Source of the DNA: Candidatus Hydrogenedentota bacterium
GTDB taxonomy: Bacteria > Hydrogenedentota > Hydrogenedentia > Hydrogenedentales > SLHB01
Reading direction: 5' to 3'
Length of the DNA: 8,758 bases
Assembly (NCBI GenBank): GCA_016934125.1
Contig: JAFGTL010000634.1
Coordinates: 1-8,758, forward strand
Shown: positions 1-7,065 of the stretch, in pieces
Layout of the letters: each line of letters begins with the position of its first letter
How positions within the stretch are numbered: position 1 is the stretch's first letter
Notes under the pieces: generated by a model
The model's database searches: none
What the model saw: the letters and a program-made list of their open reading frames with translations, nothing else
What the model was told of the DNA's origin: nothing
Translations under genes and position numbers: made by a program

Positions 1-157
1 GGCCCGACGCTGACAAGAGCCCTACCGCGGCCGAGGGATAGTGAGGGGATCGAGGGACGGCCGGCCTAAGTTGAAGTGATTCCATTCGTTGCGGGGGGGC
101 GAGGCGCCGCAGGGTGGGCGCGCGAGGCTGGGACAACGCGGCCGGGGCGAGGGCGAC
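1..157. other. Left-edge region with no supported gene
   Basis: No gene can be supported here. Two forward frames are open from the left edge and stop early, at TAG 39-41 and TAA 67-69, so the last codons of an upstream + strand gene could lie here. The 12 to 22 residues they give match nothing I recognise. The region holds a GGCCGGCC palindrome near 59-66 but no stem-loop followed by a T-run, so no terminator is called. Confidence 0.4.
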
Positions 158-186
158 TTGACAGGGGTGGTTTTCGAATGTACAAT
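158..186 (+). promoter_or_regulatory. Sigma-70-type promoter of the repressor-efflux operon
   Basis: A perfect -35 hexamer TTGACA (158-163) lies exactly 17 bp before TACAAT (181-186), which matches the -10 consensus at five of six positions. The -10 sits in an AT-rich island (about 171-220) that stands out in otherwise GC-rich DNA. Transcription should start near 193, giving a leader of about 42 nt before the repressor ATG at 235. The downstream genes overlap or nearly touch, so this is probably the main promoter for all four. The -10 lies partly inside the inverted repeat at 183-201, which suggests repression by blocking RNA polymerase. The call rests on consensus match and spacing. Confidence 0.85.
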
Positions 187-201
187 TCAACTGGTGAATT
201 G
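183..201 (+). promoter_or_regulatory. Putative TetR-family operator (inverted repeat)
   Basis: Two perfect 7-bp arms, CAATTCA (183-189) and TGAATTG (195-201), flank the 5-bp centre ACTGG, whose outer bases do not pair but whose C and G do. The palindrome covers most of the -10 box and the predicted start of transcription. The GAATT core recurs at 201-205 and 208-212, so a second overlapping or lower-affinity site is possible. The location just upstream of a TetR-family gene, and the size, fit the usual autoregulatory operator of that family. That this particular repressor binds here is inference. Confidence 0.75.
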
Positions 202-234
202 AATTGGGAATTAGGATTTGTGGGGAGCCGCATC

Positions 235-942
235 ATGAGCAAGCGAAGGCGAGGCGAGGCGACGAAAGAGCGACTGCTGGATGAGGCTTGTAAGGTATTT
301 GCTGAGAAGGGTTACCGGGATGCGACCCACGCGGAGATCTGCCGCCGTGCCCAGGTGAATGCGGCCGCGGTGAACTACTATTTCGTGTCCAAGGAGGCCC
401 TGTATCAGGCCGCGTTCGAGCACTTGGCGCAGCAGGCGGACGCCCTCTACCCGCTCGACGGAGGGCTAACACCCGCGGCCGCGCCCGAGGAGCGGCTCCG
501 GGCCTTCATTCGCGCGCACCTCGGCCGCATGTTCGATCCGGAGCGTCTGGACTACCTGCACCGGATCCGCATGGCGGAGATGTTCGACCCCACCGGGCTG
601 CTGGCGGAGCCATTGGCCCGCCAACTCGCGCAGGATCGGGATCACATCCTCCGGATCCTGCGCGAACTGCTGGGGCCGCAGGCCACGCAGCGCGAGGTGG
701 AATGGTGCGAGATGAGCGTGATGAGCCAATGCTTCGTGGCGGCGCCCGGGCCTGGCGACGGGGGCCCGCGGGCTCTGTTCAAACTGGACGCGTCAACCGC
801 GGACGATCTGGCGGAACACATCATGGCCTTCTCATTGCCGGGCATCGCGGAGATTCGCCGGCGAAGCCTGAGTCGTGTGGCGGCGCGCGCGGCGGCCGGG
901 GACGACGCAGACGGGGACGGATCAGGAGGACAGACAGCGTGA
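235..942 (+). CDS. TetR-family repressor, CecR/DUF1956 type
   Basis: A 235-residue one-component transcription factor, expected to be a dimer that binds DNA at its N-terminus and releases it when a small molecule enters the C-terminal domain. Residues about 9-56 form the TetR helix-turn-helix: a first helix around KERLLDEACKVFAEKGY, then the recognition region with AAVNYYFVSKEALY, the CecR/YbiH-type version of the family signature. Residues about 85-205 resemble the CecR C-terminal domain (DUF1956), including RIRMAEMFDPTGLL (111-123 region) and SVMSQCF (161-167). The tail from about 222 is acidic, Gly-rich and probably disordered. ATG 235 is chosen because GGGGAG (222-227) lies 7 nt upstream and the start falls downstream of the promoter. 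In-frame starts farther upstream (GTG 76, ATG 178) precede the -10 box. It is the first gene of the operon and overlaps the outer-membrane channel gene by four bases, so it most likely represses itself and the pump. The inducer is unknown. Confidence 0.9.
   Translation: MSKRRRGEATKERLLDEACKVFAEKGYRDATHAEICRRAQVNAAAVNYYFVSKEALYQAAFEHLAQQADALYPLDGGLTPAAAPEERLRAFIRAHLGRMFDPERLDYLHRIRMAEMFDPTGLLAEPLARQLAQDRDHILRILRELLGPQATQREVEWCEMSVMSQCFVAAPGPGDGGPRALFKLDASTADDLAEHIMAFSLPGIAEIRRRSLSRVAARAAAGDDADGDGSGGQTA
924..929 (+). promoter_or_regulatory. Ribosome binding site fixing a GTG start for the outer-membrane channel
   Basis: A perfect AGGAGG lies 9 nt before GTG 939, inside the last codons of the repressor. 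The next in-frame start, ATG 957, is 27 nt from this site and has no Shine-Dalgarno sequence of its own. The GTG overlaps the repressor TGA as GTGA, which points to translational coupling. Confidence 0.8.
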
Positions 943-2621
943 CAACGGGCTTCGACATGGCCGTCAGAACCGATGAACATCTGTTCCGCCGCGGCGCGTC
1001 GCGCCGGCCCGCGGCCTGGTGGGGCGTTCCGTTTCTGGTTGTGGCGGTGGCCTCGTGCACCACGTTCGATCCGCCGGAACGGGGCACGGAAGGCCTGCCC
1101 CTTCCCGAGTCGTACGCCCTGTACGAGACGGCGGCCCCTGCCCCGGATCGGTGGTGGGAGGGATTCGAGTCGGAGGAACTGGAACGGCTCGTGGCGGAGG
1201 CGCTCGAGGGCAACTTCACGCTCCAGCAGACGTACGCGCGCCTGTTGCAGGCGGGCGCGCTCGCCAAGCAGACGCGGGCGGCCCGGTGGCCGAGCCTGTC
1301 GTTCACGGGCGATGCCTCGGTGAGCCGGGCGCACACCGATACGGGCGAGTCCGGCATCGATTGGGACACGGTGCAGCAGAAATCGAGCGCGGTGAACAGC
1401 CTGCTCTCGTCGTTGGGGAGCGGCTCCTCGACGAGCGCGGCGACAGGAACCGGCTCGATCGTGGAGACGATTCAGAGCGCACTGGAGAACGCGAAGAGCA
1501 ACGTGCAGACGGCCCAGGGCCAACTCCAGGCGCTCGATACGCTGCTCGCCGACGCGCCTTCGTCGACGAGCACGGTGACAACGGAGTCGTATCAGTTCGG
1601 GCTGGCCAGCAGCTATGAGCTGGACTTGTGGGGGCGCCTGCGCGCGAACGACAAGGCGGCGCAGCTCGAATGGGACGCCTCACTCGAAGACGTACGCACG
1701 GTGCGGCAGTCGCTCGTATCGGAAGTGGTTCTCTCGTGGCTGGAACTGCTCCTCTACAAGCAGACGCTCCTTGTCGTGGAAGATCAACTCGATACCAACC
1801 AGACGACACTGGAACTGATCGAACTGCGATACCGCAAGGGCCAGGCCTCGGCGCTGGACATCTTCCAGCAGCGGCAGGTGGTGGCCGAGGCGCAGGCGGC
1901 CATTCCGCCCCTCGAAGCGAACATCCAACTGCTCGAACACGAGTTGGCCGTGCTCTCCGGCAACCCGCCGCGAACGGCCCTGGGCCTGAGCGATGAGGGG
2001 TTTCCGGCGATGACGCCGCTGCCCGCGATCGGGCTTCCGGCCGATCTGCTGGCCCGGCGGCCCGACGTGCGGGCGGCGGGCCTCATGTTGCAGGCGGCGG
2101 ACTGGGCGGTGAGCGCGGCGCGGGCCGATCGGCTTCCGAGCGTTCAGTTGACGGCCTCAGCGGCGTACGGTGCGGAGGAGTGGGATCTCGTGTTCAGCAA
2201 CTGGATCGCGACGCTGGCGGGGAGCGTGACGGGGCCCATTTTCGACGCGGGCCGGCGCAAGGCGGAGGTGGCGCGAACGCGGGCGGTGGTGGACGAGCGG
2301 CTTGCGGCCTACAAAGAAGCGGTTGTGACGGCCGTGAAGGAAGTGGAGGACGCGCTCGTCCTCGAAACCAAGCAGCGGGAATACGTCGAGGCCGTGGGGG
2401 TGCAACTCGATGTGGCCCAAGCGAACTACGATCAGGCGATCGCGCGCTACCTCAAAGGCCTCAATGACTACCTGCCCGTCCTGAGCGCGTTGACGAACCT
2501 GCAGGCGCTTCAACGGACCATCGTCCAGGCGAAGCATGATCTACTGGTGTACCGCGTGACGCTCCACCGTTCCCTGGGCGGCTCCTGGGTGAACGAAGTC
2601 ACATTGGCGAAAGAGGGATAA
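939..2621 (+). CDS. RND efflux outer-membrane lipoprotein (NodT/OprM/TolC family)
   Basis: The outer-membrane channel of a tripartite pump: a trimeric beta-barrel with a long periplasmic alpha-barrel through which substrates leave the cell. The 560-residue form starting at GTG 939 begins with an Arg-rich stretch, then a hydrophobic segment ending in the lipobox VASC (Cys at about residue 40), so it should be a lipidated signal-peptidase-II substrate. The two repeats typical of the family are visible. The first holds a strand near 118-131 (WPSLSFTGDASVSR), a strand near 218-230 leading into YELDLWGRL, and long helices. The second starts around LPADLLARRPDVRAAG (366-381) and contains GPIFDAGRRK (432-441). 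An unusual Ser/Thr/Gly-rich insertion of about 80 residues (roughly 134-217), including a heptad-like helix at about 174-205, lies in what should be the first surface loop, making the protein longer than the usual 460-490 residues. It overlaps the repressor gene by 4 bases and ends 5 bases before the adaptor gene. Family assignment is secure; the substrate is unknown. Confidence 0.93.
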   Translation: MTTGFDMAVRTDEHLFRRGASRRPAAWWGVPFLVVAVASCTTFDPPERGTEGLPLPESYALYETAAPAPDRWWEGFESEELERLVAEALEGNFTLQQTYARLLQAGALAKQTRAARWPSLSFTGDASVSRAHTDTGESGIDWDTVQQKSSAVNSLLSSLGSGSSTSAATGTGSIVETIQSALENAKSNVQTAQGQLQALDTLLADAPSSTSTVTTESYQFGLASSYELDLWGRLRANDKAAQLEWDASLEDVRTVRQSLVSEVVLSWLELLLYKQTLLVVEDQLDTNQTTLELIELRYRKGQASALDIFQQRQVVAEAQAAIPPLEANIQLLEHELAVLSGNPPRTALGLSDEGFPAMTPLPAIGLPADLLARRPDVRAAGLMLQAADWAVSAARADRLPSVQLTASAAYGAEEWDLVFSNWIATLAGSVTGPIFDAGRRKAEVARTRAVVDERLAAYKEAVVTAVKEVEDALVLETKQREYVEAVGVQLDVAQANYDQAIARYLKGLNDYLPVLSALTNLQALQRTIVQAKHDLLVYRVTLHRSLGGSWVNEVTLAKEG

Positions 2622-2626
2622 CGGAC

Positions 2627-3877
2627 ATGACATCATCAGTGCAGCGAAAGCTCTTGCGCTTCATCCGGCGCGTGTTCCTGGTATGCCTCGGGGTAGCGAT
2701 TCTCGGCGGAGCGGCCGCGACGGCGCGCTATCTCTTGTCGCACCCACGGCGGCCCGAGCAGGCGCCGCCGGTTCAGGAAATCCCGGTGGTCGAGGTGGCG
2801 GCGGTGGAGGCGGGGAGCGAATCCGTTACGGTTCGCGCCATGGGGACGGTGATTCCGGCCAACGAGGTGACGTTACAGGCCGAGGTGAGCGGGCGAATCG
2901 TCAGGTTGCACCCCGAATTCATGGAGGGGGGCCTCGTGGCGGCGGGCGAGACGCTCGTTGAGATCGATCCGCGCGACTACGAGCTTGCGCTTGCCGTCAG
3001 CCAGACGCAGGTTGAGCAGGCGGAGGCGGATCTGAAGGTGGAACAGGGGCAGCAGGAGGTGGCCCAGCACGAGTGGGAACTCCTCGACATGAAGGACAAG
3101 GCCAGCGAGCTCGATCAAGAGCTGGCGTTGCGCAAGCCCTACCTGCGGCAGATGCGGGCGGCCGTGGACGCGGCCCAGGCGCAGGCGCGCCAGGCGCGGC
3201 TGAATCTGGAGCGGACGAAGGTGAAGGCCCCGTTCAATGCGATCATCAAGTCGGCCGATGTGCGCGTCGGAGACGTGGCGGGCACACAGACGCAATTGGC
3301 GTCGTTGATCGGCACGGACACGTACTGGATCCAGGTGGGCGTGGCGGTGGACGACCTGAAATGGATCGAGTTCGCCCATGAGGGCGGAGCGGCCGGGAGC
3401 CTGGCGCGTATCGCGTCCGACAGCGGGGGCGTGCGCGAGGGCCGGGTGCTCAAGCTGCTGAGCGATCTTGAGGAAGGCGGGTTGCTCGCCCAGATCCTGA
3501 TCCCGGTGAAGGATCCGGTGAGGCTCGCCGCTGACGGGAACGGCCCGGTGCCCCTTCTGCTGGGAGAGGTGGTGACGGTGGCGATCGAGGGCCGCCGCCT
3601 CGACGATGTGTTCGCGCTGCCGAGAACGGCATTGCGGGAAGGGGCGGATGTCTGGCTGGTGGATGCAGAATCCCGGCTGGCGATGGTCCAGCCGGAGGTC
3701 GTGTGGCGCGGCGATGAGGAGGTCTTGTGCCGGGGACTGGCGCCGGGGGCGTCGATTATCGTGAGCGATCTGGCGGGCCCCGTGGAAGGCATGAAGCTGC
3801 AGGTGATCGATGGGGAAGGCGGCGACGCGCCCCCGGCCCCTGAGGAAGTGGGCGCGAACGGGGAGAAGGCGCGATGA
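2627..3877 (+). CDS. RND efflux membrane fusion protein (periplasmic adaptor, HlyD/AcrA family)
   Basis: The adaptor that links the inner-membrane permease to the outer-membrane channel. The 416 residues run in the usual order: a basic N-terminus with one membrane anchor (about 16-36, no convincing lipobox), the first half of the lipoyl domain (about 68-114, with EVSGRIVRL and the GGLVAAGETLVEIDP turn), a helical hairpin of about 115-195 rich in Gln, Glu and Ala, the second lipoyl half (TKVKAPFNAIIKSADVRVGD, 197-216), a beta-barrel domain (about 226-320) and a membrane-proximal domain (about 321-395, with ALPRTALREGADVWLV). The last 20 or so residues are acidic and Pro/Gly-rich. The helical hairpin suits docking to a TolC-like channel. 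ATG 2627 has GAGGG (2613-2617) 9 nt upstream, overlapping the end of the previous gene, and the TGA stop overlaps the permease ATG as ATGA. The anchor type suggests a transmembrane rather than a lipid-anchored adaptor. Confidence 0.93.
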   Translation: MTSSVQRKLLRFIRRVFLVCLGVAILGGAAATARYLLSHPRRPEQAPPVQEIPVVEVAAVEAGSESVTVRAMGTVIPANEVTLQAEVSGRIVRLHPEFMEGGLVAAGETLVEIDPRDYELALAVSQTQVEQAEADLKVEQGQQEVAQHEWELLDMKDKASELDQELALRKPYLRQMRAAVDAAQAQARQARLNLERTKVKAPFNAIIKSADVRVGDVAGTQTQLASLIGTDTYWIQVGVAVDDLKWIEFAHEGGAAGSLARIASDSGGVREGRVLKLLSDLEEGGLLAQILIPVKDPVRLAADGNGPVPLLLGEVVTVAIEGRRLDDVFALPRTALREGADVWLVDAESRLAMVQPEVVWRGDEEVLCRGLAPGASIIVSDLAGPVEGMKLQVIDGEGGDAPPAPEEVGANGEKAR

Positions 3878-6800
3878 CTTCTCGAGATCCTTCTCGCGGC
3901 CCCATCGCCTGGATGTGCCATCATCCGGTGGCGCCGAACCTGATCATGGCGGTGTGTTTGCTCGGCGGCGTGCTGGTGTGGAGCAACATGCAGCGCGAGG
4001 TCTTCCCGGATACGCAGGAAGATCTTGTCGAGGTGAGCGTGGCCTACCCCGGTGCGAGCCCGGAGGAGGTCGAGCAGGGCATCGTGCTGGGCGTAGAAGA
4101 GGCCGTGCGCGGACTGGACGGCGTCAAGGAAGTGCGCTCGGAGGCATCGGATGGGACGGCGCAGATCACCATCGAGGCGCTGGCCAACGCCGATCTGGAG
4201 CGGCTCGGACAAGAGGTGAAGAGCCAGGTGGATCGGATCCGCACGCTTCCCGAGGATGCCGAGAAACCGGATATCTCGGTGGTCTCGCGCAAGCGCCAGG
4301 TGCTTCAGTTGCAGCTCTACGGCGACGTGAACGAACGGGTGCTGCGCGAGTATGCCGAGCAACTGCGCGACAGGCTCCTTCAGGACTCGGGCATTACGCA
4401 GGTGGAGTTGAGCGGCGCCAAGGCCTATGAAATCAGCATCGAGGTATCCCAGGAGAACCTGCGGCGATACGATCTGACGCTCGAAGACATCGCGGATCGG
4501 ATCGGGGCGGCGTCGGTGGAGACGCCGGGCGGCAGTGTGAAGCCGCGGAGCGGCGAAGTCATGGTGCGCGTGAAGGAGCGGCGCGATTATGGAAAGGAGT
4601 TCGGGCGTCTGCCGGTGATCTCGAACACCGACGGGGGCGAGGTGCTCCTCGAGGACATCGCGACGATCAAAGACGGGTTCGAGGAGGTCGACACCTTCGC
4701 GTTCTACGACGGGAAGCCGGCGATCGGCGTGCTCGTGTATCGCGTCGGCTCGCAGACGCCCATCGGCGTGTCGCAGGCGGTCGATCGCGTGTGCGCGTCC
4801 TTCGAGGCGTCGCTGCCCGAGAGCCTGCACCTGAAGAAGCTGGACGATATGGCCGAGGAGTATCAGGGGCGGATCCACCTGCTTCTGAAGAACGGCAGTT
4901 TCGGCATCATCCTCGTGCTGTGCGTGCTGGGCCTGTTCCTCGAGATGCGGCTGGCCTTCTGGGTGATGATGGGGATCCCGGTGTCGTTCCTGGGCGGCAT
5001 CCTGTTTCTGCCCATGTTCGGCGTATCGCTCAACATGATGTCGCTGTTCGCGTTCATCGTGGCGCTGGGCATCGTGGTAGACGACGCGATCGTGATTGGC
5101 GAGAACGTCTACTACCACCACGAGCAGGGCAAGCCCTTCCTGCAGGCCGCCATCGACGGGGCCCACGAAATGGCGATGCCGGTGACGTTCAGCGTATTGA
5201 CGAACGTGGTTACCTTCATGCCGCTGATCTTCATCCCGGGCATGATGGGCAAGTTCTTCTGGATGCTCCCCGTCGTCGTGATCTCGGCCTTCCTCGTGTC
5301 CCTGTTCGAGGCGCTCTTCATCCTGCCGTCCCACCTCGGCCACAGGAAGGACAAGACGCGGCACGGGCTGGGCAGTCTGTTGCACCGGCCGCAGCAGGCT
5401 TTCGGCAGGGCATTCACCAAGGTGATCCATGTGTTGTTCCGGCCCGTGATGAACGTGCTCCTGCACCACCGCTACCTCGTGCTTGTCGCGGCGATGGCAT
5501 TCCTCGTGGTGGTCGCCTCGTGGCCGCTGAGCGGGCGGATGGGGTTTTCGCTGATGCCGACGATCGAGTCGGATTTCGGACGGGCCGCGCTCGAACTGCC
5601 CTACGGCAGCGCCGTGGAGCGGACGACGGAACTCGCGTTGCGCATCGAGGCGGGCGCGGTGGCGGCCATCGAGGAATCGGGACACCCGGAACTCCTGGAA
5701 GGCATTTCGGTGCTCATCGGGAGCGGCGGCTCGCACACGGCCACGATCATGGCCTTCCTGGCGGACGCCAAGGCGCGGGAAGGCCTCCTGACCACGGAGG
5801 AGTTCGTGCAGCGCTGGCGTGAGAAGGTCGGCCCGATCCACGGCGTCGAGAACGTCACGTACAGCTCCGATTTCGGCGGGCCGGGCGGCGGGGAAGACAT
5901 CACCGTCGAGCTTACGCACCGGAGCATGGCCGTGCTCGAAGAGGCGAGTGCGGATCTGGCGGCCCAGTTGGCGCTCTATCCGATGGTGAAAGACATCAAC
6001 GACGGATTCCAGCCGGGAAAGGATCAGATCGACTTCAAGATCACGCCGAAGGGCAAGAGCCTGGGGCTGACGGCGCGGAGCGTGGCGCGGCAGATGCGGA
6101 GCGCGTTCTACGGCGCCGAAGTGGTTCGCCAGCAACGGGGCCGGAACGAACTGAAGGTCATGGTGCGGTTGCCCAAGGAGGAGCGCATTTCGGAGTACAA
6201 CATCGAGCAGCTCATGGTGCGGACGCCGTCGGGCCAGGAAGTGCCGCTCCGGGAGGTGGTCGAGATCAGCCGCTCGAACACCTACACGGAGATCAGCCGG
6301 AGGCAGGGCCGGCGCGTGATCCAGGTGGGCGCGGACGTGGTGCCGCGGCGGCGGGCGCAGGAGATCATCTCGTCGTTACGCGAGAATGAGTTGCCCGCAC
6401 TCGAGGCGCGCTATCCGGGACTCGACTGCAGCTTCGAGGGCCACGAAGCGGAGATCCGGGACAGCATGGGCGGATTGAAAGCCGGTTTCGTGATCGCGAT
6501 CCTGGTGATCTTCGCGCTGCTGGCGATCCCGTTCCGGAGCTACGTGCAGCCGCTGATCATCATGGTGAGCATCCCCTTCGGCATCATCGGCGCGATCCTC
6601 GGCCATCTCATCATGGGATACGGCCTGAGCCTGGACAGCATGTTCGGGGTGCTCGCGTTGAGCGGCGTGGTGGTGAACGACGCGCTCGTGCTCGTGGACG
6701 CGACGAATCGCCGGCGGCGCGACGTGAGCACGGTGCACCTGGCCGCGCTGGATTCCGTGGAACAGCGGTTCCGCCCGGTGATGCTGACGACGCTGACGAC

Positions 6801-7032
6801 GTTCTGCGGTGTGGCGCCACTGATCTTCGAGACGTCGATCCAGGCGCAGATCATGATCCCCATGGCGATCTCGCTGGGATTCGGGATTCTGTTCGCGACG
6901 TGCATCACGCTCGTGCTCGTACCGTGCCTGTATCTTATCGTCGACGATGCAAGCCGGGTGCTCTCCGGTGTGGGGCGGTTCGTACGCGGCGACTTCGGGC
7001 CCGAGGAGGACCGCCCCGCCGAGGAGGCCTGA
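3874..7032 (+). CDS. RND-family efflux permease (AcrB-like, inner membrane)
   Basis: The proton-driven pump itself, expected to act as an inner-membrane trimer that takes substrates from the periplasm or outer leaflet. At 1052 residues it has the full family length and internal duplication: TM1 (about 19-37), a large periplasmic domain, TM2-6 (about 342-485), TM7 (about 533-552), a second periplasmic domain, then TM8-12 (about 870-1018). Typical signatures are REVFPD (41-46), VAYPGASPEEVEQGI (56-70) and, in TM4, GIVVDDAIVIGENV with the proton-relay pair Asp403/Asp404. In TM10 the motif reads SGVVVNDALVLVD, so Asn935 stands where AcrB has Lys940; the TM11 RFRP with Arg965 matches the AcrB Arg971 region and is kept. 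The N-terminal IAWMCHHPVAPNLIM pattern is that of a widespread AcrB-like subgroup that seems to share the TM10 change. Translation is coupled to the adaptor by an ATGA overlap, with GGAGAAGG (3862-3869) upstream. It is the last gene of the operon. Hydrophobic or amphiphilic compounds are the likely substrates, but none can be named; a heavy-metal (CusA-type) pump is less likely. Confidence 0.95.
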   Translation: MTSRDPSRGPIAWMCHHPVAPNLIMAVCLLGGVLVWSNMQREVFPDTQEDLVEVSVAYPGASPEEVEQGIVLGVEEAVRGLDGVKEVRSEASDGTAQITIEALANADLERLGQEVKSQVDRIRTLPEDAEKPDISVVSRKRQVLQLQLYGDVNERVLREYAEQLRDRLLQDSGITQVELSGAKAYEISIEVSQENLRRYDLTLEDIADRIGAASVETPGGSVKPRSGEVMVRVKERRDYGKEFGRLPVISNTDGGEVLLEDIATIKDGFEEVDTFAFYDGKPAIGVLVYRVGSQTPIGVSQAVDRVCASFEASLPESLHLKKLDDMAEEYQGRIHLLLKNGSFGIILVLCVLGLFLEMRLAFWVMMGIPVSFLGGILFLPMFGVSLNMMSLFAFIVALGIVVDDAIVIGENVYYHHEQGKPFLQAAIDGAHEMAMPVTFSVLTNVVTFMPLIFIPGMMGKFFWMLPVVVISAFLVSLFEALFILPSHLGHRKDKTRHGLGSLLHRPQQAFGRAFTKVIHVLFRPVMNVLLHHRYLVLVAAMAFLVVVASWPLSGRMGFSLMPTIESDFGRAALELPYGSAVERTTELALRIEAGAVAAIEESGHPELLEGISVLIGSGGSHTATIMAFLADAKAREGLLTTEEFVQRWREKVGPIHGVENVTYSSDFGGPGGGEDITVELTHRSMAVLEEASADLAAQLALYPMVKDINDGFQPGKDQIDFKITPKGKSLGLTARSVARQMRSAFYGAEVVRQQRGRNELKVMVRLPKEERISEYNIEQLMVRTPSGQEVPLREVVEISRSNTYTEISRRQGRRVIQVGADVVPRRRAQEIISSLRENELPALEARYPGLDCSFEGHEAEIRDSMGGLKAGFVIAILVIFALLAIPFRSYVQPLIIMVSIPFGIIGAILGHLIMGYGLSLDSMFGVLALSGVVVNDALVLVDATNRRRRDVSTVHLAALDSVEQRFRPVMLTTLTTFCGVAPLIFETSIQAQIMIPMAISLGFGILFATCITLVLVPCLYLIVDDASRVLSGVGRFVRGDFGPEEDRPAEEA

Positions 7033-7065
7033 GGGCCAAGACACGGGGGCGATCTCGGGCAGGGA

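Noticed and set aside
76..234. N-terminal extension of the repressor from GTG 76 or ATG 178
   Set aside because: Both starts lie upstream of the -10 box (181-186), the extension resembles no TetR sequence, and ATG 235 has a well-spaced Shine-Dalgarno sequence.
702..938. N-terminal extension of the outer-membrane channel from ATG 702
   Set aside because: It overlaps the repressor gene by 240 bases and gives an Arg/Gly-rich leader before an evident lipoprotein signal peptide. AGGAGG before GTG 939 sets the start.
3139..6135. A 998-codon open frame on the minus strand, opposite the adaptor and permease genes
   Set aside because: It is the antisense shadow of GC-rich coding DNA: the translation is low-complexity, rich in His, Arg, Gln and Asp, has no recognisable domain, and the opposite strand encodes two textbook proteins.
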